Positions 28,902-38,224 of a stretch of 64,000 nt of DNA are shown here, piece by piece; position 1 is the first letter of the stretch; every line of letters starts with the position of its first letter. The notes under the pieces are model-generated. The model was not told the origin of the DNA. It worked only from the letters and a program-made list of their open reading frames with translations, and ran no database searches. Source of the stretch: Sphingomonas sp. TREG-RG-20F-R18-01 (GTDB lineage Bacteria; Pseudomonadota; Alphaproteobacteria; Sphingomonadales; Sphingomonadaceae); the NCBI RefSeq assembly GCF_022662475.1, contig NZ_JAKNQQ010000003.1, positions 62,001 through 126,000 on the forward strand, given 5' to 3'. The translations under genes and the position numbers were made by a program.

Positions 28902-29572
28902 TCGTAGCGGCGCAGCAAGCCAGCCAGCTTGCCCTGCACGCGCACCTGGGCCGGCGTATACCGCTGCGGATCATAGGAACGATTGGCCGGGTCGAGCCGG
29001 ACCATCGCTCCCTCGCGTCGGAAGAATTTGAGCGTTGCCTCGCTGTCGTCGATCAGCGCCACGACGATCTCGCCATCCCGCGCGACGTCCTGGCGTTTGA
29101 TCAGCGCGTAATCGCCGTCGAGGATCCCCGCCTCGACCATCGAATCGCCTGCGACTTCCAAGGCATAATGTTCGCCGCCGCCCAGCAATGCCGCCGGCAC
29201 GGCGAGCATGGAGGCGCCCTCGAACGCCTCGATCGGCACGCCGGCTGCGATCCGTCCGTGAAGCGGGATCTCGATCACGTCGTTCGCTGGATTGGGCAGC
29301 GGCCGCACGTTCGCCGGCGGCGCTTCCGGTGCTGCGCGTGTCGGGGTCTTGGCGCCCCGCTCGGGCATCTTGAGCACTTCGAGCGCACGGGCGCGGTTGG
29401 GCAGCCGACGGATGAACGCCCGTTCCTCGAGCGCGCTGATCAGACGGTGCACGCCCGACTTCGACTTGAGATCGAGCGCTTCCTTCATTTCCTCGAATGA
29501 GGGCGAGACGCCTGTCTCCTCCAGCCGGTCGTTGATGAAGCAGATCAGCTCATGCTGTTTGCGCGTTAGCAT
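28898..29572 (-). CDS. lexA: LexA, SOS-response repressor
   Basis: 224 residues. The N-terminal winged helix ([17 protein letters not shown], then [23 protein letters not shown]) binds GTTC-N7-GTTC boxes. The C-terminal peptidase domain keeps the Ala-Gly cleavage site in GRIAAGVP, Ser in [10 protein letters not shown] and Lys in [10 protein letters not shown]. The start at 29572 (GAAAGGGCCCGGG upstream) begins directly at the DNA-binding domain. Two overlapping SOS boxes 18-43 bases upstream predict autorepression. moeA lies upstream in the same direction, with the SOS boxes in the gap between the two genes. Confidence 0.97.
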   Translation of the reverse strand: MLTRKQHELICFINDRLEETGVSPSFEEMKEALDLKSKSGVHRLISALEERAFIRRLPNRARALEVLKMPERGAKTPTRAAPEAPPANVRPLPNPANDVIEIPLHGRIAAGVPIEAFEGASMLAVPAALLGGGEHYALEVAGDSMVEAGILDGDYALIKRQDVARDGEIVVALIDDSEATLKFFRREGAMVRLDPANRSYDPQRYTPAQVRVQGKLAGLLRRYD

Positions 29573-29589
29573 CCCGGGCCCTTTCGTCG

Positions 29590-29615
29590 GAACAGACTGC
29601 GAACCTATACGGAAC
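29590..29615. promoter_or_regulatory. Overlapping pair of LexA (SOS) boxes
   Basis: Three GAAC half-sites at 29590, 29601 and 29612, each seven bases apart, read on the lexA strand as GTTC-N7-GTTC-N7-GTTC. This equals two overlapping alphaproteobacterial SOS boxes. They sit just upstream of lexA. Confidence 0.85.
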
Positions 29616-29628
29616 AGAAAGGCGGGCG

Positions 29629-30819
29629 TCAAGCGATCGGCAGGATTTCCACCGCGTCCCCGGCAGCGGCCGCCGGCGCATGGGGCGCGCGGATGATCAG
29701 ACAGTCAGCGCCCGCCAGCGTCGCCAGCAGTGATGAATCCTGTTGAGCGGCGGGGTAGACCCGCCCGCCACGCGTCGTCGCACGCATGTAATCCTGGCGA
29801 CGGTCGTTTTCCTTGAGGGGCGCGCCGAGGATGCCCGGATAGGCCATCGGGCGGGGATCGCGCGCCCCGGCCATCGCGGCGATCAGCGGCTTCAGGAAGA
29901 TCGCGCCCGTTACGAACGCCGACACCGGGTTCCCGGGCAGGCCGAGCACCAGCATCTCCCCGATCTTGCCCGCGAGCATCGGCTTGCCGGGACGCAGCGC
30001 GATCCGCCAGAAATCGATCGACCCGCCGGCCGCGGCCAGGGCGGGCCGGATGAGATCGTGATCCCCGACCGATGCGCCGCCGGTGGTCACCAGAATATCG
30101 GCGTCTACCCCTACGAAGGCGTCCGTGATCGTCTCCAGCCGGTCGGGCAGGATACCGAGGTCGATAATGTCGACGGGCAGGTCCGCGAGCATCGCAGCGA
30201 GCATGACCCCGTTGGACTCCGGAAGCGTACGATCCTCCAAGGGCGACCCCGGCAGGGTGAGCTCGTCACCGCTTGCGACGATCGCGACCCGGATTCGGCG
30301 GGCGACAAGCAGGTCGCCATGGCCCCCGCTGGCCGCGAGTGCGATCCGCGCCGGGCTCAGCCGATCGCCCCGATCGATGAGCACGTCGCCGAGACGGAAA
30401 TCGATGCCTGCCAGCCGGATGTTGCCGCCACGGGCGGGGCCGGCACCCGATCGGCGGACGGCATCGCCTTCGCGTTCGGCCTCCTCCTGGATGAGCACCG
30501 CGTCGGCACCGGCGGGCAGCGCGGCTCCAGTAAAGATCCGGACGGTCTCGCCCGCATTCAGCGCGCCGTCGAAGGGATGGCCCGCCGCGCTTTCTCCGAT
30601 CAGGCGAAGCGGCCCGCCCAGATCATCGTAGCGAACCGCATAGCCGTCCATGGCGGAAAGATCGCGCGCCGGCTGGGTCCGGCGAGCCGTAACGGCGCAT
30701 GCGGCCCAGCGGCCGGCGGCCTTGCGCAAGGGGACCGTTTCGGTGGCAATGCGCGGTGCCAGCGTCAGAAGACGCGCTTGCGCATCCTCGACGGCAAGAA
30801 GGGGGGGGCGTTCAGTCAT
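29629..30819 (-). CDS. moeA: Molybdopterin molybdenumtransferase
   Basis: 396 residues. It inserts molybdate into adenylated molybdopterin. MoeA motifs are seen: [47 protein letters not shown], and [10 protein letters not shown] near the C-terminal third. The start at 30819 is where conservation begins; 36 upstream codons are arginine-rich and lie in the divergent region toward a TonB receptor gene. No ribosome binding site is obvious. moaC and other cofactor genes are not in the window. Confidence 0.94.
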   Translation of the reverse strand: MTERPPLLAVEDAQARLLTLAPRIATETVPLRKAAGRWAACAVTARRTQPARDLSAMDGYAVRYDDLGGPLRLIGESAAGHPFDGALNAGETVRIFTGAALPAGADAVLIQEEAEREGDAVRRSGAGPARGGNIRLAGIDFRLGDVLIDRGDRLSPARIALAASGGHGDLLVARRIRVAIVASGDELTLPGSPLEDRTLPESNGVMLAAMLADLPVDIIDLGILPDRLETITDAFVGVDADILVTTGGASVGDHDLIRPALAAAGGSIDFWRIALRPGKPMLAGKIGEMLVLGLPGNPVSAFVTGAIFLKPLIAAMAGARDPRPMAYPGILGAPLKENDRRQDYMRATTRGGRVYPAAQQDSSLLATLAGADCLIIRAPHAPAAAAGDAVEILPIA

Positions 30820-31109
30820 GGCGGCTGTCCCTATCGCCTTCGCTCGGGTTGCGTCGACCCCTGTCGTCAGCCGCGACCAACGGAGCCGCCACCGGCGCAT
30901 TGATGCCGCCAGGACACACCTGATCACTGAAGTGCGCCCGATGCTGCCGCCGTGTACGATTCGTCATGACTGCGAAACAATCCCGTTCTAGCCGCCGCCG
31001 CGGGGAATGGCTTCCGATCCTTGGATGGGCCGACGTGCGGGCGACGCCAATGGGCGCGCTCGATCGTGTCGAGCAGCCGTTCTCCCCGGACGATCAAGGG
31101 GACCTTTTC

Positions 31110-33452
31110 GTGAACAAGACTTTTGTAAAATCCGTGTTGCTGGCGGGGGCCGCGGGCTCCGCTGTGTTTGCCGCATCGATGGCACAGGCGCAGACGGCCC
31201 CCGATCCGGTCGCTGTCGCGACGAGCGACGCGCCCACCACGGCCGATGGTCTCGGCGATATCGTCGTCACCGCGGAGCGCCGTACCGAGAACCTGCAGAA
31301 AGTCCCGGTTTCGGTCGGCGTGATCGGTGGCGATGCGCTGCGGACGTTCCAGACCGGCGGCGGCGATATTCTCGAACTCGCCAATCGTATTCCGGGCCTG
31401 TACGCCGAGACGACGACGGGCCGCATCTTTCCGCGCTTCTACATCCGTGGTCTGGGCAACATCGACTTCTATCTGGGCGCTTCGCAGCCCGTGTCGATCA
31501 TCCAGGACGATGTCGTGCTCGAGCACGTCGTCCTGAAGTCCAATCCGGTGTTCGACGTCCGCCAGGTGGAAGTCCTGCGTGGCCCGCAGGGCACGCTGTT
31601 CGGACGCAACACGACCGCCGGCATCATCAAGTTCGATACCAATCGCCCGACGAACACGTTCGAGGGCCGCGCCTCGGCATCCTATGGCAGCTACAATACC
31701 GCGACGATCGACGCGGGCGTCGGTGGCCCGATCGTGAAGGACGTCCTGTCGTTCCGCGTGTCGGGGCTGTTCCAGCATCGCGACAATTGGATCGACAACC
31801 GGTATGCCGGCCCGAGCGACGACGGGACCGTGGGCGGCAAGGACAAGCTCGGCGGATTCGACGAGAAGGACGTTCGCATTCAATTGATGCTGACGCCCCC
31901 GGAAACCGGTTTCACCGGGCTGCTGTCGGCCCATGCGCGCGACTATAAGGGCTCCTCTACGATCTTCCATCGCGGTGCGATCAAGCTCGGGTCGAACGAT
32001 GTCAGCGCGGAGCCGCGCAGCGTCGTCGGCCTCGACGAAGGCGCCAACAATCCGCAGGCGTACAAGACCTATGGCGGGTCGTTCAACGCGACGAACGATT
32101 TTGGCGGCGTCGTGCTCACGTCGATCAGCGCCTATGAGACGACCGCAGGCTATAGCCGCGGCGATACCGATGGCAGCATCGGCGCGAACTATCCGGGTGC
32201 GCTGTTCACCGCCGAGAGCCAAGGGCGCGTACGAGATCTTGATCAGCTCAGCCAGGAAGTTCGCTTGTCCAATGCCGGCAAGGGCCGCTTCAAGTGGCAG
32301 ATCGGCGGGATATACTTCGATTCGCGCGACACGACCGAGTTCGACCAGCGCGGCTTTTTCCTGTTGCCGGGGCAGGCTGCGCGCAATCCCAACAACTTCG
32401 TCGTGATCCGCAACGTCAATACATCCTACGCCGGTTTCGGCCAGATCAGCTACGAGATCCTGCCCAAGCTGACCCTGACCGGCGGCGTGCGCGTCACCAA
32501 CGACACCAAGTCGACACGGCTCGTCCAGCGTCGCCTGAATGCCGCGGGGGCGCCGATCGCGACCGACAATGTGCGGCCTTATGTTCGTCTGTCCGATACG
32601 CAGCCGAGCTGGGATGCGAGTGCATTGTACGAGATCGATCGCGATGTCAGCGTCTACGCGCGGGTCGCGCGCGGCTTCCGCGGGCCTACGATCCAGGGGC
32701 GTAACGCTGTATTCGGCAGCGATTTCGTCACGGCGACGTCCGAGACGATCATGTCGTACGAGGCGGGCGTCAAGTCGAACCTGCTCAACAACACGCTGCG
32801 GTTCAACGCGACCGGCTTCTACTACAAGGTCGACAACATCCAGTTGAACGGCAACGATGCCAATAACAACGGCTTGCTGTTCAACGCCAATCAGGCCCAG
32901 GCATGGGGCGGCGAGGCAGAACTGACGTGGCGTCCGCTGCGCGACTTCACGCTGGGATTGGGGGGCAGCGTGCTGCACACCGAGGTCAACGATACGCGTG
33001 TCTATGCGCCGGTCTGTTTCCTCAACGGGGCGAAGACGTGCACCGTGCTCAATCCCACGATCAACGTCCGCAACGGTGCCGGAGCGGTCACGGCCGTGCT
33101 CGCCCAGATCAATGGCAACGTCCTGCCGAACGCCCCGAAATATCAACTCGACGCGAATGCGCGCTATGACCTGCCGCTCGGCAATGGCGGTAAACTGTTC
33201 GTTTCGGGCGACGTGAACGTACAGGGCTACACCAGCTTCGTGCCCTATAAGACGGTGGAATACACGTCCGACGGCACGTTCGAAGCGGGTCTGAAAGCCG
33301 GCTACGCCGGACCGGCGAACGCGTATGAGATCGCGGTGTTCGTGCGCAACCTGACCAACGAGAAGAACCTGAAGGGCGTGCTCGATAACTACAACGCCGC
33401 CGTCTTCAACGATCCGCGGATCATCGGTGTGTCGCTGAGCGGCAAGTTCTGA
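31110..33452 (+). CDS. TonB-dependent outer-membrane receptor
   Basis: 780 residues from GTG 31110 (AAGGGGACC upstream). The signal peptide ends at AQAQ, then a TonB box-like GDIVVTAERR. The plug domain carries YIRGLGNID and VEVLRGPQGTLFGRN, and a 22-strand barrel ends in VSLSGKF with terminal Phe. It takes up a large or scarce ligand with TonB energy. The style matches the sphingomonad receptor subfamily with broad or unknown ligands. The adjacent genes do not reveal the ligand. The moeA gene is divergent; a hairpin follows the stop. Confidence 0.95.
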   Translation: MNKTFVKSVLLAGAAGSAVFAASMAQAQTAPDPVAVATSDAPTTADGLGDIVVTAERRTENLQKVPVSVGVIGGDALRTFQTGGGDILELANRIPGLYAETTTGRIFPRFYIRGLGNIDFYLGASQPVSIIQDDVVLEHVVLKSNPVFDVRQVEVLRGPQGTLFGRNTTAGIIKFDTNRPTNTFEGRASASYGSYNTATIDAGVGGPIVKDVLSFRVSGLFQHRDNWIDNRYAGPSDDGTVGGKDKLGGFDEKDVRIQLMLTPPETGFTGLLSAHARDYKGSSTIFHRGAIKLGSNDVSAEPRSVVGLDEGANNPQAYKTYGGSFNATNDFGGVVLTSISAYETTAGYSRGDTDGSIGANYPGALFTAESQGRVRDLDQLSQEVRLSNAGKGRFKWQIGGIYFDSRDTTEFDQRGFFLLPGQAARNPNNFVVIRNVNTSYAGFGQISYEILPKLTLTGGVRVTNDTKSTRLVQRRLNAAGAPIATDNVRPYVRLSDTQPSWDASALYEIDRDVSVYARVARGFRGPTIQGRNAVFGSDFVTATSETIMSYEAGVKSNLLNNTLRFNATGFYYKVDNIQLNGNDANNNGLLFNANQAQAWGGEAELTWRPLRDFTLGLGGSVLHTEVNDTRVYAPVCFLNGAKTCTVLNPTINVRNGAGAVTAVLAQINGNVLPNAPKYQLDANARYDLPLGNGGKLFVSGDVNVQGYTSFVPYKTVEYTSDGTFEAGLKAGYAGPANAYEIAVFVRNLTNEKNLKGVLDNYNAAVFNDPRIIGVSLSGKF

Positions 33453-33462
33453 TCCGACGGGA

Positions 33463-33498
33463 GCGAGCCGGCCATGCCTTCGGGGGTGGTTGGCTCGC
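33463..33498. terminator. Hairpin between convergent TonB receptor and VanY genes
   Basis: A 12-base stem (GCGAGCCGGCCA against TGGTTGGCTCGC, two G-U pairs) with a 12-base loop fills the short gap between the two stop codons. No T-run follows. Confidence 0.5.
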
Positions 33499-34326
33499 CT
33501 ACCGGCGTCTGATTTTGAGCCCGCCGATATCGGGCAAGGGCAACAGCGTCGGGGCGATCCTGTTGCCCGGTACGGGTGCGGCCGCGGCATTGGCTGCCAG
33601 AACATCACGCGCGATCGGAAGCGCCGGATATAGCGTGCGGGCTCTGGCAAACAGCGCGCGCGCCGCGAGGGCCCCGGGAACTGTCTCCCGCGTGCCGACC
33701 CACCGCCAATGCCACGGTTCCCATGTCACGCCCTGTCGGTTGGCCGCCGGGAAAGACAGTTCGAAACCATAATCGGGAGCATGTGCCAGCAGCCATTGCC
33801 CCGGCGCAGTCGAGGCGAAGCAATAGCTCACGTCGGGGCATGCGCGCGATGGTCGAAGGCCGAAGTCGATCGCATAGCCGGTGGCATGCTCGCTATATCC
33901 CGGCGGGGCGACGGACCGCGCGCGATCGACCGCATCGATGCAGGTTGCGCGATGCCGCTCGTGGCAGAAGACCGCATGCTGCCGCGCGACGTCACGGTGG
34001 CACGATATGCCGCGCAGGCTGTTGCCAACCCCCGGTGCGGTCGCGGCGGCCGCCAGCATCTGGTCGAGATCCGGAAGCATGTCACGATGGACGCGACAAG
34101 TCGCCCCAACCGAGAAGCCGGAGGGCGCGATCACGAGATCCTGCGCGCGCGCATCGCCGTACGGCAGGTGTCCGAGCATGCGGCCGTCGTCGGACGCTAC
34201 CAGACTGGTCGGCGCCCCGGGTCGCGCGGGCTGGGCCAAGGCGGCCGATCCCGCCAGAAGTGCGATCGACACCGCCGTGGCCGTTCGAAACGTCGACTGT
34301 ACACCCCGCAAAATACGTCTTCTCAC
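33499..34326 (-). CDS. VanY-type D-alanyl-D-alanine carboxypeptidase (M15B)
   Basis: 275 residues from GTG 34326. An adjacent GTG at 34329 is also possible, and neither has a strong ribosome binding site. The signal peptide (RRRILRGVQSTF, hydrophobic core, ALAQ) sends it to the periplasm. The metallopeptidase signature is complete: YSEHATGYAIDFG with zinc His and Asp, and EPWHWRWVG with catalytic Glu and zinc His. It would trim the terminal D-Ala of peptidoglycan stem peptides. Several cysteines in the middle suggest disulfides. It is divergent from the pseudouridine synthase. Confidence 0.88.
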   Translation of the reverse strand: MRRRILRGVQSTFRTATAVSIALLAGSAALAQPARPGAPTSLVASDDGRMLGHLPYGDARAQDLVIAPSGFSVGATCRVHRDMLPDLDQMLAAAATAPGVGNSLRGISCHRDVARQHAVFCHERHRATCIDAVDRARSVAPPGYSEHATGYAIDFGLRPSRACPDVSYCFASTAPGQWLLAHAPDYGFELSFPAANRQGVTWEPWHWRWVGTRETVPGALAARALFARARTLYPALPIARDVLAANAAAAPVPGNRIAPTLLPLPDIGGLKIRRR

Positions 34327-34381
34327 CACTGTCGACGCGGCGCCTCTGGCATGCGCGGGCTTGCGGTGGCAAGAGGCGCCC

Positions 34382-35086
34382 ATGCTGGCAAACCATGTTC
34401 TCTTCCTCGATGGCGAGGCGCTCGTCATCGACAAGCCCGCCGGGCTCCCGGTCGACCGTCCGCGCGACGGTTCGCTGAGCCTTGAAAACCACCTCGACGG
34501 GCTGACCTTCGGGTTCAAGCGCTGGCCGGTCCCGGTCCATCGGCTCGACCGCGATACGTCGGGGTGCCTGTTGCTATCGCGCAACCCCAAGGCGCACGCG
34601 CGGTTGCAGCAGGCGTTCGAGCAAGGGCTGGTGCGCAAGCGCTATCTCGCGGTGCTCGAGGGCGTGGTCGAGGGGGAGGGCGGCCTGATCGATCTCGCCC
34701 TCGCCAAGGTGAGCACGGTCGAGGACGGCTGGCGGATGGTCGGCAGCCCCGAGGGCAAGGCGTCGCGGACGCACTGGCGGCTGCTGGCGGTCAAGGACGG
34801 GCGCAGTTTCGTCGAGTTCATTCCCGAAACCGGGCGGACCCACCAGATCCGCGTCCATGCGCTCGAGGGACTCGGCGCGGCGGTCGTTGGCGATCCGGTC
34901 TATGGCGCGGGCGGGGGCGAGACGCTGCTGCACGCCGCCGAACTGACGATCCCGCGCGCGGGTAAGGAGCCGATCGTGGCGAAGGCACCGCTGCCTGCGC
35001 GGTTCATTTCGGCGGGGTTCAGCGAGGCCGATGCGGTGGCGGCAGCGGCTCCCGACTCCGCGCCCGAAACGCCGTCCGATGGCTAG
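34382..35086 (+). CDS. RluA-family pseudouridine synthase
   Basis: 234 residues. It isomerises uridine to pseudouridine in rRNA or tRNA. The catalytic motif VHRLDRDTSGCLLLSRN holds the Asp, and ETGRTHQIRVHA is the conserved second motif. There is no S4 domain. It is shorter than RluC/RluD and closer to the RluA/TruC size. ATG 34382 has AGAGG upstream; the open frame further upstream runs through the divergent gene's region. Its last eight bases overlap the ArfB gene, linking rRNA modification with ribosome rescue. Confidence 0.92.
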   Translation: MLANHVLFLDGEALVIDKPAGLPVDRPRDGSLSLENHLDGLTFGFKRWPVPVHRLDRDTSGCLLLSRNPKAHARLQQAFEQGLVRKRYLAVLEGVVEGEGGLIDLALAKVSTVEDGWRMVGSPEGKASRTHWRLLAVKDGRSFVEFIPETGRTHQIRVHALEGLGAAVVGDPVYGAGGGETLLHAAELTIPRAGKEPIVAKAPLPARFISAGFSEADAVAAAAPDSAPETPSDG

Positions 35087-35483
35087 GATCGAGCTGCCCG
35101 AGGATGCGATCGAGGAGCGGTTTCTCGCCGCCTCGGGGCCGGGCGGGCAGAACGTCAACAAGGTCGCAACCGCGGTCCAGCTGCGGGTCGACGTGTTCAA
35201 GCTCGGGCTCGAGCCGTGGGCGTATCAGCAGCTCAAGACCGTCGCGGGGAGCCGGATGACCGCGGGGGGGACGCTGGTCGTCACCGCGCGGCGGTTTCGC
35301 ACGCAGGAGGCCAACCGGGCCGATGCGCGCGAGCGGATCGTCGAGCTGCTCGAACGGGCGCACGAACGGCAGGCGCGCCGGGTGAAGACCAAGCCGAGCA
35401 GGGCGGCGAAGGCACGCCGGGTCGATTCGAAGAAGGGCCGCGCGATGGTGAAGGCGGGGCGGGGGCGAGTGAGCGTGGACTGA
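35079..35483 (+). CDS. arfB: ArfB-type ribosome-rescue peptidyl-tRNA hydrolase
   Basis: 134 residues. It frees stalled ribosomes by hydrolysing peptidyl-tRNA. The GGQ motif is in AASGPGGQNVNKV near the N-terminus, and the long basic C-terminal tail (RRVKTKPSRAAKARRVDSKK) would enter the empty mRNA channel. Length and layout match YaeJ/ArfB rather than full release factors. The start at 35079 overlaps the preceding gene by eight bases, so translation is coupled. Confidence 0.93.
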   Translation: MARIELPEDAIEERFLAASGPGGQNVNKVATAVQLRVDVFKLGLEPWAYQQLKTVAGSRMTAGGTLVVTARRFRTQEANRADARERIVELLERAHERQARRVKTKPSRAAKARRVDSKKGRAMVKAGRGRVSVD

Positions 35484-35527
35484 CGAACGCCGTCTGCGGT
35501 CAATTTGGTTCTGGTGTAGTGCCTTAC

Positions 35528-35621
35528 CCCGTTCGGGCTGAGCGAAGTCGAAGCCCCGGTTTCGCCACAGGCCTCGGTCCGTCATGCGAGCGGCCCTTCG
35601 ACTTCGCTCAGGGCGAACGGG
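35528..35621. repeat. Long inverted repeat of a sphingomonad-type REP-like element
   Basis: Left arm 35528-35555 (CCCGTTCGGGCTGAGCGAAG and onward) and right arm 35593-35621 (CCCTTCGACTTCGCTCAGGG and onward) are near-perfect reverse complements around a 37-base spacer. The unit resembles repeats scattered between genes in many sphingomonads. It lies between arfB and the convergent ankyrin gene and may act as a terminator. Confidence 0.75.
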
Positions 35622-35644
35622 TAGGGGTTAGGACCATTAACGCC

Positions 35645-36217
35645 TCACCGCGCGACTCGCTTCGCCATCGCCGCATTGCCCTGATCTGCCGCCACCGATG
35701 CGGCCGACCGTCCCGACTGGTCGGTGATCGTGCGATCCGCGCCCGCCGCGATCAGCATCTCGACCTGCTTGGTGCGGTTGAACAGCGACGCCATCATCAA
35801 CGCGGTCTGCCCCGCGCCGTTGCGCGCGTTGACGTTGCACCCCGCCTTGAGCAACCGCGCCGCGACCGCGTCGTCCCCCTTGAACGCGACGCCCATCTGC
35901 GCGGTGTTGCCCTGGTCGCGATCGGCGCGGCACGGGTCCGCGCCCTGCGCGATAAGTGTTTCGACCGTCGCGAGCTGGCCATTGTACGCCGCGAGGATCA
36001 GCGGGGTGAAGCCGCGGTCGTCATAGGCATTGGCGTTCGCGCCCGCTTTGATCAGCGGCGCGATCAGGTCGGTCCGGCCAAGCCGCGCCGCCTCGAACAG
36101 CAACTGCTGCCGACGCTCGGGTGAAGGGAGGGATGCTGCAGGGGCAGGGGCGGGGGCGGGGGCGGGGGCAGCAGACTGAGGGGTTGCAGCGGCAAGAAGG
36201 ATCGCAAACAGGGTCAT
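35645..36217 (-). CDS. Exported ankyrin-repeat protein next to catalase
   Basis: 190 residues. An N-terminal hydrophobic segment (MTLFAILLAAATPQSAA) is followed by an (Ala-Pro)n linker and four ankyrin repeats (for example DDRGFTPLILAAYNGQLATV, GAGQTALMMASLF). It starts 70 bases after the catalase stop, in the same direction. In Pseudomonas aeruginosa an ankyrin protein, AnkB, follows catalase KatB and is needed for full catalase activity; the same pairing here suggests a similar role in the periplasm. That role is inference from context. AAAGG precedes the ATG. Confidence 0.85.
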   Translation of the reverse strand: MTLFAILLAAATPQSAAPAPAPAPAPAASLPSPERRQQLLFEAARLGRTDLIAPLIKAGANANAYDDRGFTPLILAAYNGQLATVETLIAQGADPCRADRDQGNTAQMGVAFKGDDAVAARLLKAGCNVNARNGAGQTALMMASLFNRTKQVEMLIAAGADRTITDQSGRSAASVAADQGNAAMAKRVAR

Positions 36218-36287
36218 GTCAGCCTTTTCGATTGAGGCGGAGGCGTACCGGCGACCGCCCGATCAGGGGCTGCCGCTGGTCGATCAC

Positions 36288-37985
36288 TCAGCGCGCGGGC
36301 TTTGCGGGATTGGCAGCGCGATAGTCGCTGACCGCACGGCTGACGTCCGCCATCGGGACATGGACCGCGGTCGCGAGCTGCGTGCCGAAGTCCTTGTCCG
36401 CCTGGTAGAAGTAGCTGACCATCACCGTCTTGGTCCGCGCCGAGGTGACGACGTTGAGGTCACCCGCGAGGTTGGCGATCAGGTCCGCCTTGTCCTGCGG
36501 CTTGAGCGCGCGGTAGAAATCGCCGGTTTGCGCGAAGTTGCTGGTCTTCGAGATAGCCTTGGCATCGACCATCGCATTGACCTGATACGGCGCTGCACGG
36601 AAGCGTGCGTCGGTCGTCTTGGGCTCGGTCGTCGACGGATAGTAATTGACGTCCGAGGTCCGCTGCGATGCATTCAGCGATCCGTCCTGATTGTTGTTCG
36701 CGACCGGCGCGAGCGGACGGTTGACCGGCAATTGGAGCGCGTTGGCGCCAAGGCGATACCGCTGCGTGTCGGCATAGGAGAACAGGCGGCCCTGAAGCAT
36801 CCGGTCCGGCGACGCCTCGATCCCGGGCACCATGTTCGACGGAGCGAACGCCGACTGTTCGGTGTACTCGAAGAAATTGTCGGGCACCTTGTTGAGCGTC
36901 ATCTCGCCGATCTTGCGGAACGGCACGCCAAGCCACTCCTTGGTGTCATCGAACGGATTATAGTCGAGCTTGGCGAAGTCCGCGGGCTTCATCGTCTGGA
37001 CCATCAGGTCCCAGACGGGGAAATTGCCCTTGGCGATCTCGCCGTACAGGTCGTCGGTCAAATAGTTGTACCCGGCGGCGGCGGCCTGCGCGCCGTTAAG
37101 GTTGCGGACGCCCTGACGGCTGATCCAGCGGAACTTGGCAAAGACCACCTCGCCCCTGGCGTTGACCAGCTTGAAGGCGTGGACGCCATTGCCGTCCATC
37201 GTGCGATACGATGCGGGCGTGCCGAGGTTGGAATAGACGTGCGCGAGCATGTTGGTTGCCTCGGGCGTCGCCGAGAAGAAGTCGAACAGGCGGTTGGGAT
37301 CCTGCTTGTTGGTGACCGGCGAGGGCTTGAGCGAGTGAATCATGTCCGGGAACTGGATCGCGTCGCGGATGAAGAAGATCGGCAGGTTGTTGCCGACCAG
37401 ATCCCAATTGCCCTGGTCGGTGTAGAACTTGGTCGCGAAGCCACGCGGGTCGCGCAGGCCTTCGGGGCTGCCCGAGGGATGGATCACGGTCGAGAAGCGG
37501 ACGAACACCGGGGTCTGCTTGCCCGCGGTGAACAGCGAGGCGCTGGTGAGGCCGGCCATGTCCGCGGTTGCGGTGAAGACGCCCTGCGCGCCGGTGCCGC
37601 GCGCGTGGACGACACGCTCGGGGATCCGCTCGCGGTCGAACCGCGCGAGCTTCTCGATCAGCGTGGTGTCCTCGATCAGCACCGGGCCGAGGTCGCCTGC
37701 TGCCTTGCTGTGGCGGTTCTCGCCGATCGGCGCGCCATTGTCGCGCGTCATCTGGACGGGCGCGGTGGTGCGCGCGCCGCCCTTCGCATCGACCGTACCA
37801 TTGACGCCGGCCTGTGCGGCGGCGGGCTTGTCCGCGCCGGTCGGGGCGGCGGCGGTGGTCATGCGGGTCTCGACCTGCGTGTCGGCGGGCGACAGCGTCT
37901 GTGCCGCGAGCGGTGCGGCGATCGCACTGGTCGAGGCGGCGGCGACGAGGAGCGCGCCAAAACGATGGCGTGGGGTAGCGTTCAT
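36288..37985 (-). CDS. Periplasmic monofunctional heme catalase
   Basis: 565 residues. It converts hydrogen peroxide to water and oxygen. The signal peptide (MNATPRHRFGALLVAAAST, ending near PLAAQ) is cleaved, then comes a Gly/Ala-rich spacer. The distal His lies in RVVHARGTGAQGVF, the distal Asn in GNNLPIFFIRDA, and the proximal heme Tyr in RLFSYADTQRYRLG. This is the small-subunit, KatB-like type. The start at 37985 is set by the signal peptide. An ankyrin protein gene follows directly, as with katB-ankB. No OxyR site could be recognised upstream. Confidence 0.95.
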   Translation of the reverse strand: MNATPRHRFGALLVAAASTSAIAAPLAAQTLSPADTQVETRMTTAAAPTGADKPAAAQAGVNGTVDAKGGARTTAPVQMTRDNGAPIGENRHSKAAGDLGPVLIEDTTLIEKLARFDRERIPERVVHARGTGAQGVFTATADMAGLTSASLFTAGKQTPVFVRFSTVIHPSGSPEGLRDPRGFATKFYTDQGNWDLVGNNLPIFFIRDAIQFPDMIHSLKPSPVTNKQDPNRLFDFFSATPEATNMLAHVYSNLGTPASYRTMDGNGVHAFKLVNARGEVVFAKFRWISRQGVRNLNGAQAAAAGYNYLTDDLYGEIAKGNFPVWDLMVQTMKPADFAKLDYNPFDDTKEWLGVPFRKIGEMTLNKVPDNFFEYTEQSAFAPSNMVPGIEASPDRMLQGRLFSYADTQRYRLGANALQLPVNRPLAPVANNNQDGSLNASQRTSDVNYYPSTTEPKTTDARFRAAPYQVNAMVDAKAISKTSNFAQTGDFYRALKPQDKADLIANLAGDLNVVTSARTKTVMVSYFYQADKDFGTQLATAVHVPMADVSRAVSDYRAANPAKPAR

Positions 37986-38224
37986 CAAAATCTGATCCCT
38001 TGTTGGCAGCATCGGCTCGTCGCACCGGGGCAGGCGACGAACCGTGCAGCGCAGCCCCCTGCGGGACGGGGAGATGAAACCGAAACGGAACTTTCCGATC
38101 ACAGCAAGTGCCCGAGGCGATCACGCGCATCGGGGTGGCGCGGCAGCGTGAGCGATACCAATTGGGGGTGGAGCGTTCTACAGCCACCGCCACACCCCCC
38201 GCGACGATTCCGGAGTTTCCTGCC

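Noticed and set aside
30924..33650. A 908-residue open frame on the minus strand opposite the first TonB receptor.
   Set aside because: It is a shadow of a well-supported receptor gene; no signal peptide or domain is seen.
33881..34381. A 167-residue N-terminal extension of the pseudouridine synthase.
   Set aside because: The extension lies opposite the VanY-type gene's conserved zinc motifs, and a good ribosome binding site and family-like start occur at 34382.
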